Shown here piece by piece: positions 8,519 through 20,154 of a DNA stretch of 42,061 nt. The stretch comes from Patescibacteria group bacterium UBA6164 (GTDB taxonomy: Bacteria; Patescibacteriota; Gracilibacteria; BD1-5; UBA6164), in assembly GCA_002422305.1 (NCBI GenBank), contig DIUG01000041.1:1-42061 (forward strand). Reading direction: 5' to 3'. The notes beneath the pieces were generated by a model, which had not been told where the DNA came from, ran no database searches, and saw only the letters and a program-made list of their open reading frames with translations. Within the stretch, counting starts at the first letter, position 1; each line of letters opens with the position of its first letter. The position numbers and the translations under genes are program-made.

Positions 8519-9781
8519 TTACCCTTTTTGACTTTTTGCAACCCTATAAACTTCTTCTAAACTAGTTAATCAATTTAATGCTTTCATAATTCAATCTTGT
8601 TCTAAAGATATCATTCAATCTTTTATTGCTTGTATATTTATACCAAATGCAGAACTTCATGATAATATCATTTCTTTAACTCATGGAGTTATTTCTAATA
8701 CTTCATATAATCAAACTCTTCATTTATATCAATCTCCATCACATTTATCACATCATACTGGTTCATAAAAAACTGGTTTTTTTAATTTATCTCACACTCT
8801 GGATTCTAATTCTGCCTTATCTGTCAAACTAATAGCATTTTTTATATTCGCTAAAGTTTCAGGTCAAATATCTTTTAAACTTATTTCTTTTTTACAAGTA
8901 CATAATCTTCTTATAAGTCTTTGAGCTATAATAGCATTTACAGAAGCAGGAATTAAAAATGGTTGAACTCACATATTAAGTATTCTAGTAATAGTTTCAG
9001 ATGCACTATTTGTATGTATTGTAGATAATACAAGATGTCATGTTAATGATGCTTCAATTGCTATATCAACCGTTTCTTTATCTCTCATTTCTCATACCAT
9101 TATAATATCTGGATCTTGTCTAAGAGCTGTTCTTAATCAATATGCAAATGTATATCATATATCCGGCTTTACTTGTGATTGATTTATTCAATCAACTTGA
9201 TTTTCTACTGGATCTTCCAAAGTCATAATATTTACTCAAATTTTATTCAAATTTGTAAGAGCTGAATATAAAGTAGTTGATTTACCTGATCAAGTAGGTC
9301 AAGAAGTTAATATAATACCATTAGGTAAAGAAATAGCTTTTTCTATAAGAGTGAAATTTCTTCATTCTATTCATAAAGAATTCAGTGAAGGTATTTTTTT
9401 ACTTTTATCTACAATTCTCATTACTATTTTTTCTCAATGAATGGTAGGTAATGTAGAAACTCTTAAATCAAGTGATTTTCATTCTATAGTTGTACTAATT
9501 CTTCAATCTTGAGGTATACGAGATTCATCTATTTTTAAATCTGACATTATCTTAAATCTAGCAACAATTCAACTATGTAAAAAATTTTGATATTCTAATA
9601 TCTCTCTAAGCTCTCAATCTAATCTATATCTTAGTCTCACATATGAAGTAAGAGGTTCTATATGTATATCTGAAGAATCTCAAAGTACAGCAGCAAGAAT
9701 AAAATTATCACAAACTTCTTGTATATTATCTCATTTATATACTAAATCTTTTAGTTTGATTACAGCTTCTTTATAATTCAT
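8519..9781 (-). CDS. pilB: Type IV pilus/type II secretion assembly ATPase (PilB/GspE family)
   Basis: 420 residues. Walker A GPTGSGKSTT at 161-170, Asp box about 186-195 (MTLEDPVENQ), Walker B DIIMVGE at 225-231, His box GHLVLSTIHTNSA at 248-260, and a zinc-binding tetracysteine (C294, C296, C344, C347). It hydrolyses ATP at the inner-membrane face to drive pilin assembly. It is shorter than typical PilB (about 560) because the N-terminal GspE_N domain is absent; the protein opens almost directly at the ASDIHIEP-like segment (SSDIHIEP, 36-43). Three bases separate it from the upstream membrane gene. Two glycines of the P-loop are TGA. Confidence 0.94.
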
Positions 9782-9784
9782 ATA

Positions 9785-11014
9785 CTATTTTTTTAAATTT
9801 TTAAATATTGGTTCTATTATATCATCTATTTTAATAGTCTTTTTGTATAATTCTTCCAGTTTGTCTTTTTTTGATAATCATTTTCTAATTGTATCTACTT
9901 CTGAATTTAATTGTTTTAGAACCTCTTTATTTTTAGTAAAATTAATAAGTTCAATTCATTCTGTTTTTTTATCTTTTAATTTTGAATCAACTAAATTTGT
10001 AGATTCTCTATGTTTATCTAAAACACTTGTAATAAATTCTTCTATTTTATAAGTTGGTTGTCATTTTACATAAAATAATAAATTTAGACTTATTTCATAA
10101 TATTCATTTCATTGATCTTTAGCTATAAATTCTAAAAATTCTCTCTTTCATCTAGATTTATATGAATTATCAATATATTGTTTCATTGTAATTTTATCTA
10201 TATCAATCATTTGATTTTCAAATATATTGTAATCATCTGTTACTTTAGATCAAACTAATGTTCTTTTAACACCATTTTTTGATAAAAATGAATATTCATT
10301 ATTTATAATTACATCATTATCTTTTATATCTATATTACCTACATTTTCTATAAAATATAGAAAATCAATTATTCATGATTTTGTTCATTTTAAATTCATG
10401 CTCAAAGGTATATAATATATACTTGCTTCTAATGAATTATTTTTAGAGGTACTCATTGCAAAATCATCTACAAGTGTTATTTTAGATATTCATATAGGAT
10501 CATTTGTAGAAAAATTAAATGTTTCGATAATAGATTCAACATAATTAATAAATTTAAAATCTGTTAAAGCATTATCTGGAAAAGCTATAGAAACATCTGA
10601 ATAAGGTGGTAATACTTTAGATATTATCATACTTTTATCCTCTACTATTTTTCTATTTTCTGTACTATTTAGTTCATTTTTTTTGTTATCTAAAAATTCT
10701 TGATATGTAGCACTATCATTATTTTGTAAATTTTTTTCATAAAATGATTCTGTAATTTCTTCAAGTATTTTATTAACCACCATAGTATTCTTAGAAGAAT
10801 TGTTATTACTTTTAAATTCACTAAATGTTAATCAACTTTTTTTTGTTTTTTCTATATCATTATATAATTTTTTTGTATCTGTTTTTATTTTTTCAATTAC
10901 CATTATTTCTGGTATTATACTTGAAAAAAGATAAAAGAATAATCATATAGTTAATATAAAGTAAAACACAAAATGTATAATTATAATATTTATTTCTCTT
11001 TTTTGCCTTTCCAT
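9785..11014 (-). CDS. Membrane-anchored coiled-coil protein in pilus cluster
   Basis: 409 residues. One membrane helix at about 9-34 (NIIIIHFVFYFILTIGLFFY), then a lysine-rich helical stretch and a mixed alpha/beta body. Shape (short cytoplasmic tail, single TM, periplasmic coiled coil) and place in the cluster suggest a PilN/PilO-like alignment-complex protein, but I see no diagnostic PilO signature and it is longer than usual for that family. It ends with TAG three bases before the pilB-like start; its own start overlaps the upstream gene's stop region with a one-base gap. Function inferred from context only. Confidence 0.75.
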
Positions 11015-11015
11015 A

Positions 11016-11858
11016 TTATTGTAGGTTATATTTTAATTTTAAACTAAAATTTGTTTTATTTGTAAAATTAGTTTTTTGTCATAAAACTGATTCTGTTCTA
11101 AAAATTTTTTGTCTATCAATAATAGTAAAAAATTCTGACTTCTTACTAATAAAATTTAAAAAACTATTTGCTATAGATATAGAAGTTCCTTTTATATATT
11201 TATCTGACTCTCAATCAAATCATTTATCTATAGATTCAAATGTAGAAGAATAAGCTTCACAATTCATAGTTAAAAGATTTTTACTAGCTTCAATTGATAA
11301 TCAACTACATTGTATTTTTTCTTTATCTAAATTATCAAATTCATTTTTTATATTATCAAATTCTTCTAATATTTTTAAAACTTTTAATTTATTTTTAGAT
11401 TTATCTAATAAAAATAGTACTTCTTTAGTTTTTGTAAAGTTTTCTACTTCATATAATTTTTCTAAAATATCAATAATACTAGTAGTTTGTGATTTTTGTA
11501 AATCTAATAATTCTTTTTTATAATTTATATTCAAATATGAAATAGATGAACATAAACTATCATTAGTCTTTATATCACCTATAAATACATAACATAAAGG
11601 ATCTAGAAAATTAGAATTATTTAAATCATCTTTATTTTGTACATATATATATGAAAAAAGAATAATTAATACAAAAATTAATATCAAAAAAACAGTTTGT
11701 AAAAAGTGTGCAGTTTTTGATAAATAATAAAATTTATCTTTATTATTTTCATTTTTCAAATTATCTACTTCTTTAACCAAATTAGAACTCTGACCAAAAT
11801 CATCAAATATATTTGACGGATCTGCAGACTTATTTATTTCATTTTTTTTATCTGACAT
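11016..11858 (-). CDS. Single-pass membrane protein heading pilus cluster
   Basis: 280 residues. A hydrophilic N-terminus with DPSNIFDDFG, one membrane helix at about 52-72 (FLQTVFLILIFVLIILFSYI), and an extracytoplasmic coiled-coil region with several cysteines (YVFIGDIKTNDSLCSS; IQCSG; TMNCEAYSS). First gene of the cluster and one base away from the next, so certainly co-transcribed. I do not recognise the family; with its neighbour it may form the pair that links pilus base and wall. Only four TGA codons, all near the C-terminus. Confidence 0.75.
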
Positions 11859-11995
11859 ATGTAATAATTAAAAATTAACTAATATAATATTATCATAAAA
11901 TTAAAATAAATACAAAAAAATCAAGGTATTTTTAAGACATAAATAAAATAATTAATAAAATTTAATATTTTTTGGCTTTTAAAAAAGAAATATCA

Positions 11996-12036
11996 AAAGA
12001 AAAATATAATTTGTAAAAATTATATTTTTCTTTTTT
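11996..12036 (-). terminator. Terminator overlapping dinG stop codon
   Basis: AAAAGAAAAATATAATT pairs perfectly with AATTATATTTTTCTTTT around a six-base loop. The dinG stop (12020-12022) lies inside the stem. The remaining gap to the pilus cluster start (11859-11995) holds its likely promoter, an AT-rich TATAAT-like tract near 11885. Confidence 0.65.
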
Positions 12037-14638
12037 CTAATATATCTAAAAACTGTTTTGTTGTTCATTTTTTAATATTAACATCTATAGGAAAAGCATC
12101 ATAAAATTTTTCTCACCATGCAGTAGTTATTATTCTATTATCTAATAATATTACAATTCAATTATCATTTTTAGTTCTTATAAGTCTTCAAAATCATTGT
12201 TTTAATTTAATAATGGCTTTGGGTATAGAATATTCTAAAAAAGGATCATTAAAAAATATACTTCTTGCTTGAAATATTGGATCAGTAGGTACCGAAAAAG
12301 GAAACTTATGAATAACTAAATATTTTAAATCATCTCATGGTATATCTATTCCCTCCCAAAAACTATCTGTACCTAATAATATAGAATTTTCTGGATTTGA
12401 TAAATAAAAATTTAATAATTTTACTTTACTTCATGTTAATCATTGTGCATAAATATTTATTCATTCTTTTTTTAATTTAGAATTTAGTGATGTATAAATA
12501 TTTTTAATAATAGAATAACTTGTTAATAAAGTTAATACTTTTCATCTTACTATTGAATAAAAACTTCACAAAAAATTCACAATTTGACTTGAATTATTTT
12601 TAATATCACCTAAATCAGTTGGAATAAATAATGTTGCTTGTTTTTTATAATCAAAATCACTTTCAAATGAATAAAATTTAAAATTATCTAAAAATAGTAT
12701 TTTTTTAAAATAATCAAAATTTCAAGCTATCTTAAGTGTAGCTGAAGTTAATATACATGAATCAATTTTATTCCAAAGATTTTTATTTAAATACTGTCCT
12801 GGATTTAATAAGGTGTATTCAAAACTTACTCATAAATTATCATTAAAATTTAGTATTTTTATAAATTCTTTGTCTGATTTTATGTCTAACATTATCTTAA
12901 GTATATCTAAATATGATTGTAAAATAGCTATTTCTTTTGAAAAATTATAGTCCTCTTCTATTGATAATTTGTCTACAATGTCTAAAAAATCTAATTCTAT
13001 TTTTTTTATCATAGCAGTAAAATTATTTGATTCAAAGAAATCAACTTTCATTAAAGTTAATTTAAAATTATTATTACTTCATACTTTTATATCTATATAA
13101 CTGTAAATATAATCATCTATTAATTCTAATTTTGAAATAAGGCTTTCTTTATATTTTAAAAAATCTATTTTCTTTGAATTCAATTTTATTAATATTTTTT
13201 CTATCAATTCAAAATGTTCTAATAAACTTTTCAAATTATAATTTTGTTTTAATGAATCTGTAACAGTATCTTCTATATTATGTCATTCATCTATTACTAA
13301 ATTATCTATTTTTCATAAAATTCATGTTTCACTATTCAAATCAGAAAATAAAAGACTATGATTTACAACTATAACATTAGAATTAGATAATCTTATTCTA
13401 GCTTTGTGAAGATATTCATATTTTTTATAATTATTTTTTTCATCTAATACTAAAAAGTTATCTGAATTAATAAATCTCAAAAAAGAAAATTCCTGTCAAA
13501 AATAATTTAATTCATCTAATTCTCAATACTTAGTCTCAAATAACCATAACAATATTTTTGATAAAAATCATACTTTTGTATAACTAATATCACTAAGCCA
13601 AAATTCATCAAAAAATAATTTAATACTTATATAGTTTTTCTTTCATTTTAATTTAGTATACCTAAAATCAATTCATAAATTTTCTTTTAAATATAATAAA
13701 TCTCTTATATATAATTGATCCTGTAAAGTTTTAGTTTTTGTAGAAATAAAAACTTTTTCTCAAGTTTTAACAGAATGAATTATAGATGGTATTAAATAAG
13801 CAAAACTTTTTCAAAGTCATGTTGGAGCTTCTATAACAACTTTATTTTTATTAGTAAAGCTGTCCATTACCATATTTGTCATTTTTAATTGATTGGCTCT
13901 TATTTCAACACTTCAAAGAGTTTCAAAAATTGTAGACATATTTTTATTGTCTATTTCTTTGTCTATAATAAGATTATCATCTGATTCAATCTTTCAAACT
14001 TTTTTTAATATCTTTTTTTCAAAATCACTAAAAGATAAATTTGAATCTATATTATGAAAAATGTAATCTTTTAAAAAATATATATTTCTATCATCTGTTT
14101 TATTAAATATATAATATAAAAGGTGTTTTTTTTCATTATTCAATTTTTCAAATTTATTAAGTAATTTTTCAAATAACTTAATTGTAGCATTTACATCATT
14201 CAATGCTCTATGAGCTCACTCAAATCATATTCAAAAAGAATTACATAAAACTTCTAGGTTAAGTGAAGATTGTGTGAAGCATAAAAAATTTGCTAAAAAA
14301 AATGTGTCAATATTAATATTATTTTTTATATCTATTCAATTATTTAGAAAAAAATCTACATCAAAAAAAACATTATGTCCTAACAAAGGAATATCTCAAA
14401 TAAATTCCTCTATATCCTTCTTTAAATCACTAATTTTTGGAGCTCATACTAAATCTGAGTCATATATATTTGTAATATTTGATATAATCTCTGGTATTGG
14501 AATACCTGGATCAACAAAAGAAGTAAAAGTATCTATAACCTTAAAAGTTTTAGCATCAAATTTAACCATTGCAATTTCTATAATTCTATCATTGTACCTA
14601 TCTAACCCTGTAGTTTCTAAATCAAAACAAATAATCAT
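12020..14638 (-). CDS. dinG: DEDDh exonuclease fused to DinG-family helicase
   Basis: 872 residues. Residues 1-170 are a DnaQ-like exonuclease: FDLETTG (D6, E8), GHNVFFDVDFF and HRALNDVNA supply the DEDDh residues. From about 245 an XPD/DinG helicase: Q-like motif, Walker A APTGLGKS, VVNHSLLF, DEGH box, LTSATL, SYSIIKNI, GTDSFWEGIDIPG, and the QGFGRLIRT motif VI. This exonuclease-helicase fusion is known from Firmicutes DinG, where the helicase part may have lost activity; here the helicase motifs look intact. The iron-sulphur cysteines of proteobacterial DinG are not evident. The likely role is processing of single-stranded or recombination intermediates. The ATG at 14638 opens directly on the exonuclease motif; no good ribosome-binding site is visible. 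Confidence 0.92.
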
Positions 14639-14712
14639 ATTTTTAAAATAAATCTTGAATAAAATATTTACATACATATAATAACCATTAATAAAAATTA
14701 ACAAAAATTAAA

Positions 14713-15366
14713 ATGAAAAAAATAATATATTTTATATTATTTATTAAACTTTTATTACTTTATTATAATACTTTTAGCTTTAATATTGAATATAACACTA
14801 ATTCAAATGTAAAAAAGGCTATATTAATAGAAGATTATATAATAAGACATAAAGAAAAAATTGATACTTTTTTAAATTATTATGATATAAAAGATAGTAT
14901 TGAACTAAATAATGATTTAAAAAAGTTAGTTGATTTTATATATGAATTAAAAAAAATTCAAAATACTGATATAGAAAAGAAAAAAGCAGAAAATGTTATA
15001 AACAACATATTAAATAAAATAAAAAATATAAATGAAGATTTAAAAATAAACCTAAAAAAAGAAAAAGAAAAACACGAAAAAAAGCTAAAATCAAAAAAAG
15101 AACAATATTGAATTTTATGAAAAAAAATATCTACTAAAATATATAATATAAACCTTTTGATTGCTGAAAATATCATAAATAATAACTCGAATGAAAAAAA
15201 ATTGAAAATAAAAAAAAGTTTAATAATTCTAAATAAAGAAAATCAAAAATTAAAAAATTTTTCAAATATAAATTTTAAAACTGAAACTGAAATAGAACAA
15301 AATTTTAACTCAATATTAAAAAATATAAAAAAGGAAATTCTTTTTATAAAAAAGGAATTAAAATAA
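14713..15366 (+). CDS. Secreted or anchored lysine-rich coiled-coil protein, unknown
   Basis: 217 residues. A hydrophobic N-terminal helix (IIYFILFIKLLLLYYNTFSF, about 4-23) acts as a signal or anchor. The rest is extremely K/E/N/I-rich and predicted helical: LKINLKKEKEKHEKKLKSKK is a likely coiled coil. A single-gene unit, divergent from dinG with a 74-base shared promoter gap and followed by a strong terminator. Two TGA codons at about 134 and 137 join what would otherwise be two ORFs. No family recognised. Confidence 0.72.
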
Positions 15367-15383
15367 TTCACACAATCTTCACA
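15367..15383 (+). repeat. TTCACACAATCTTCACA word
   Basis: Second full copy of the 17-mer seen at 6901, immediately followed by a partial repeat (TAATCTTCACA, 15384-15394) and then by a terminator. It begins on the base after the preceding stop codon. Confidence 0.6.
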
Positions 15384-15393
15384 TAATCTTCAC

Positions 15394-15423
15394 AAAAAAA
15401 AGACTATTTTTTAGTCTTTTTTT
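15394..15423. terminator. Bidirectional terminator between convergent genes
   Basis: AAAAAAGACT pairs with AGTCTTTTTT with A/T runs on both sides, so it can serve the plus-strand coiled-coil gene and the minus-strand pseudouridine synthase, whose stop codon (15411) lies in the stem. Confidence 0.78.
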
Positions 15424-16124
15424 AATCATAATTTATTAAATAATCACTCTAATTCAAAATTAGTTAAATTTTTATATTCTCAATATTGTAATTTTCATAA
15501 TTCAATATTTTCTATCCTAATTCTTTTTAGATTTTTTACTCTAGATCATATTTTTTCTACCATTCTTCTTATTTGTCTATTTCTTCACTCTGTAATTATT
15601 ATACTAAATGTTCATGATGATATTCTTTTTATTACTGCTTTTTTTGTATAACTTCACAATATAAATAATCAATTTCTCATTAAATCCAAATTTTGATCAT
15701 TTATTGGTCAAAATGTTTCTACTACATATTCTTTTTCATGTTCATATTTTGGATGCATTAAATAATTTGCAAGCCTTCAATCATTTGTCATTAAAATCAA
15801 TCCTGTTGTTTCTTTATCTAGTCTTCATATAGGAAATACTCTTTCTTTGACATTCATTATATCAATAATATTTTTTTCATTATGTTGAGCACAAGTTGTT
15901 TCTATTCATCTAGGTTTATTTAACTTATAATAGACAAGTTTTTTTTGTTCTTCTATTGCTTTATCTAAAAGAATAACCTCGTCTTTTCATGGACATATAG
16001 ACTCCCCTATCTTTGCCACTTGTCCATTTACTTTTACAAGTCATCTTTCAATATAATCCTCTGCTTTTCTACGAGAGCATATTCAAGCTTGAGATAAATA
16101 TTTTTGTATTCTAATATTTTCCAT
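15411..16124 (-). CDS. rRNA pseudouridine synthase (RsuA/RluB/E/F family)
   Basis: 237 residues. N-terminal S4 RNA-binding domain (about 1-60: RIQKYLSQAGICSRRKAEDY, VKVNG), then the catalytic domain with KLNKPRG, the GRLDKETTGL motif whose D103 is the nucleophile, LMHPKYEHEKEYVV and ITEGRNRQIRRM. It converts a specific uridine of rRNA to pseudouridine. The family cannot be split into 16S or 23S targets from sequence alone; the R-N-R-Q-I-R-R-M form is most like RluB/RsuA. An in-frame ATG 15 bases upstream (16139) is an alternative start. Followed upstream by a family A repeat. Confidence 0.92.
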
Positions 16125-16168
16125 TATTAATTTTGACATATATATAAATTTTTGTGGATTAATATTCT

Positions 16169-16305
16169 AATCCCTCCCCACTTCGTGGTACTCCCTTTGG
16201 AAAAGGGAGATGAATAAAGTTAAGTAACTAATATTACTATTTTTTTCCTTAACAATCTCCCTTTTCCAAAGGGAGTACTCGTAACATAGTGAAAAGGGAG
16301 GGATT
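16169..16305. repeat. Inverted-repeat element, family A, intact copy
   Basis: 137 bp bounded by AATCCCTCCC and GGGAGGGATT. Inner arms CTCCCTTTGGAAAAGGGAGA and the complement TCTCCCTTTTCCAAAGGGAG fold into a long hairpin with an AT-rich loop. The right end lies five bases from the murB stop codon. Compare the interrupted copy at 8251-8500. Confidence 0.82.
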
Positions 16306-16309
16306 AATT

Positions 16310-17191
16310 TTAATTAGTTATAATTCTTACCTCAGGTATCAAATCAATATTATAATTTGATTTTACTTTATTTTTTGCTAGCTCTATTATTTCTAATAAA
16401 TCTCTATAATTAGCAGTTCAATCATTCATTAAAAAATTAGCATGTAATGGTGAAAAAAAAGCTCATCATATTTTTTGTCATTTCAATCATACTTCTTCTA
16501 TTAATTTTCATGCAGAATTATCTTTAGAAGGATTTTTAAAAAAACTACCACAACTATTACCTTTTGGTTGTTTGTATTCTCTAAAATAAATATTATCTAT
16601 ATCTGAATGATATTTTTCTACAAGATTATTTAAGTCAAACCTTGCACTAATAATAAAATAATTATTATTTTCTTTAAGAATAGTTTTTCTATAAGCAAAG
16701 TCCATTTGATTTTTTAATAAAGTAATAATTTTTCAAGTTTTTAAATCTATTAATTCTACACTTAAAAAATTATTTTCTATTTCTAATCAAAAGCATCAAG
16801 CATTTCAATAAATTGCTCATCATATACTTCATGGTAATCATATAAATCTTTTCCATAATGTTTGTCAATTATTATATAATTCCTTTGATATATCTGATAT
16901 ATATTCACTACTATATGTATCTAATATTTTTGAATTATTGTCATAATTCCATCATTTTAGACAATTTTTAATAACAATTCAATTAAATAATTCAAATGCG
17001 AAAAGTAAGTTTGTTCATCATCAAATAAACAAAATTTCTAAATTATTATCTTTTGAATAATTATATATGTCTTTTAATCTGTCTATATCTTGTCTACTAT
17101 TAATTTCAAAATAATACTTAGTTTTAGCTAAAGTTTTAAAGTTTGACAACTTTGTAATGTCTACATCTTTAATTAAATATTTTAATATCAT
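16310..17191 (-). CDS. murB: UDP-N-acetylenolpyruvoylglucosamine reductase
   Basis: 293 residues. FAD-binding motifs FIGGGTNLL (about 55-63) and LPGSIGGAIYGNAG (about 118-131), the catalytic arginine in DFAYRKT, the proton-donating serine in NSCGSFFKNP (about 213-222) and the C-terminal PEVRII glutamate are all present, with HANFLMNDGTA before it. It reduces UDP-GlcNAc-enolpyruvate to UDP-MurNAc with NADPH, the second committed step of peptidoglycan synthesis, so this cell makes at least part of its own wall precursor. Glycine clusters in the motifs are written TGA TGA TGA. Nine bases separate its start from the uvrA stop, so they are probably one operon. Confidence 0.95.
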
Positions 17192-17200
17192 TATTGTTAA

Positions 17201-20038
17201 TTATTTATTAATATATTTTTTTATTGCAATTCAAGTATAACTTTTACTACATTTTATAATATCTTTCACTGTTCCAGAAACTAATAATTCTCATCATTTA
17301 TTTCATCATTCTGGTCATATGTCAATAATATAATCTGCATTCAATATAACATCCATATTATGTTCTATAACTAAAACAGAATTTCATTTATCAACTAAAG
17401 AATGTAATATATTTAATAATTTATCTACATCTTGAAAATGTAGTCAAGTTGTAGGCTCATCTAGTATATAAAATGTTTTTCAAGTAGATCTTTTAGATAA
17501 TTCAGTAGATAATTTAATTCTTTGTGCTTCTCATCAAGATAATGTAATACTAGATTGTCATAATTTTATATATCATAATCAAACTTCATCTAATACTTTT
17601 ATTATTTTTACTATTTTAGAATGTTTAGAAAAAAATTTAAGAGATTCTTCTACTGTAAGATCTAGAATATCTGAAATAGTTTTTCATTTATATTTTATTT
17701 GAAGAGTTTCTGAATTATATCTCTTTCAATTACAAGTTTCACACTCTACATAAACTGGTGGTAAAAAATGCATCTCTATTTTTTTAACTCAATCTCACTC
17801 ACATTCACTACATCTTCATTGTTTTGTATTAAAACTAAATCTTCAAGGTCCATATCATCTTATTTGAGATTCTTCAGTCAAAGCAAATACATCTCTAATA
17901 AATGTAAAAACTCAAGTATATGTTGCAGGATTACTTCTAGGTGTTTTTCAAATAGGGGATTGATCTATAATAACTACTTTATCTAAATTATTTAATCAAG
18001 TAATATTTTTTACTTTTCAAACTTCTCTTTTAGCTCTATTCAATTTATTTGCTAAATAATTTGCAAGTATATCATTTACCAAACTAGATTTACCACCTCA
18101 AGATACTCAAGTAACTACAACAAAATTTCAAAGGGGAATACTAACATCAATATTTTTTAAATTATGCTGACTTGCTCAAATAATATTTAAAACTTTTCAA
18201 TTTTCCTCTAAATCTTTAAATTTCGGCCTAAATCATCTTTTTACTACAACATTTCTTGTTCAATCTAAATAAGGTCAAGTAACTGAATTATTATTAGCAA
18301 TAATTTCACTAATAGTACCTTGTGCAACTATTTCTCATCAATGTACTCAAGCTCATGGTCATATATCAATAATATAATCACATTCTCTCATTATATCTTC
18401 ATCATGTTCAACTATAATTAAAGTATTTCAAATATCTCTTAATTTTTTTAAATTATTAATAAGCATATCATTATCTCTTGGATGAAGTCAAATAGAAGGT
18501 TCATCAAGAATATATATAATTCATTCTAATTTTGTTCATATTTGTGTTGCTAATCTAATTCTTTGAGCTTCTCATCATGATAAAGTTCATGCTTTTCTGG
18601 AAATTGTCATATATGTCAATCACACTCAAGCTAGAAACTCAAGCCTTTCAATAGCATTTTTAAGTATTTTTTTTGATATCTTTTGTTCTGAATCTGTCAA
18701 TTTTACATTTTTTATAAAATCTAAAGCTTCTGTAACAGCAAGGTTAGACAATTCTCATATATTTAATCAATTTAAGTATATACTTAAACTTTCTTGATTT
18801 AATCTATGACCATTACACAAATGACAATCCATATCAATAATATAATCATCATATATTCATTTTTCATTTCATCATTCATAATATCTTCTAGTAAGTGTAT
18901 TTATAACTCATTCAAATCTAGAATTATATGTATTTTTTACTCAAGATTCATTCAAATAAGATACATTATACATCTTATCTCAAGTTCATAATAATATGAT
19001 TTCTTTTTCCTTTTTTGATAAAAGGGAATAAGCTATATTTAAATTTATCTTTTTTTCTTTTCAAACAATTTTTAATAATGCAAAAAAATAATCTCATCAA
19101 AATCAAGGAGCAATAACAGCTCACTCTAATAGTGTCAATCTATCATTTATAATTTTATCTTCTAAAAATACCTTTTTAACTCATAATCAATGACACTCCG
19201 GACAAGCTCAAGAATGTGAATTAAATGAAAAACTAGATATATTTAATTCTGAAGGAATATGTCAGCAATTTGAACAAACAAATACATTTGAAAAAGATTT
19301 TTCTAAATCTCAAATAACTTCAATAGAAAGTTGTCAATTTCATATTTTATAAGCTAATTCTAAAGAATCTTTTAATCTCTTTGTATCTGAAGATTCATTA
19401 TCAGAATAATCTTTTTTAACTAATCTATCAATAACTATAAAAGTATTTTTAAAATCTTTTAAATCAACTTCATCATTTACAGTATAAATATTATTATTAA
19501 TAGAAAATCTAATAAATCCTAAATTCAATACTTCTTTTTTTAATTCAGAAAAGGATGAAATTTTTAACTTAAGAGGTGATTTTAAAATAAATTTAGCATC
19601 ATCTTCTAAACTAGATAAAAAATTAATAATATCTAACATAGAATCTTTTTTTACAATAGTATTACATTTAACACATTTTCTATCTCAAATATTTAAATAA
19701 AGTAATCTATAATAATCATAAATTTCAGTTATTGTTCAAACTGTAGATCTAGGATTTTTACTAGTAGTTTTTTGATCAATTGAAATAGTAGGGGATAATC
19801 AATTTATTTCTGAAACATCTGCTTCTTCATTCATTCATCATATAAACATACGGGCATAAGACGACAAACTTTCTAAATATTTTTGTTGTCATACATTATA
19901 AATTGTATTAAATGCTAGGGAAGACTTACCACTTCAAGAAACACCTGTAATAACAGTCATCTTATTTTTTGGTATTTTAACACTTATATTTTTTAAATTA
20001 TGAGTTTTTGCTCAAATCACTTCTAAAAACTTAGACAT
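17201..20038 (-). CDS. uvrA: Excinuclease ABC subunit A
   Basis: 945 residues, the usual UvrA length. First P-loop GVSGSGKSS at 32-40, LESLSSYARMF, first zinc finger with CSNC and CPEC pairs, ABC signature region, second P-loop, second zinc finger CSEC...CETC with the usual 19-residue loop containing FLPPVYV, and the C-terminal WPEGG-like segment. UvrA dimers find bulky DNA lesions and load UvrB in nucleotide excision repair. Part of the first P-loop and many motif glycines are TGA, which makes this one of the cleanest proofs of the code. Gene order comF-uvrA-murB on the same strand. Confidence 0.97.
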
Positions 20039-20154
20039 AAAAAAGAATTATTATTAAATTATCTTCTTATTCTATTCAAAAAAAAAGATATTCAAATAAA
20101 TAATTAAAAAAATTATAATTCATAAAACTAAAATTACTATCAACCCATATAATT

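Noticed and set aside
14274..14651. 125-codon plus-strand ORF antisense to dinG
   Set aside because: The opposite strand encodes clear exonuclease motifs over the same bases; this is a shadow frame.
17768..17986. Plus-strand ORF inside uvrA
   Set aside because: The minus strand here encodes the second UvrA zinc finger (CSEC...CETC).
20072..20143. Possible 23-residue hydrophobic ORF between comF and uvrA with a TTG start
   Set aside because: AT-rich DNA translates easily into I/L/F-rich peptides; no ATG, no ribosome-binding site and no independent support.
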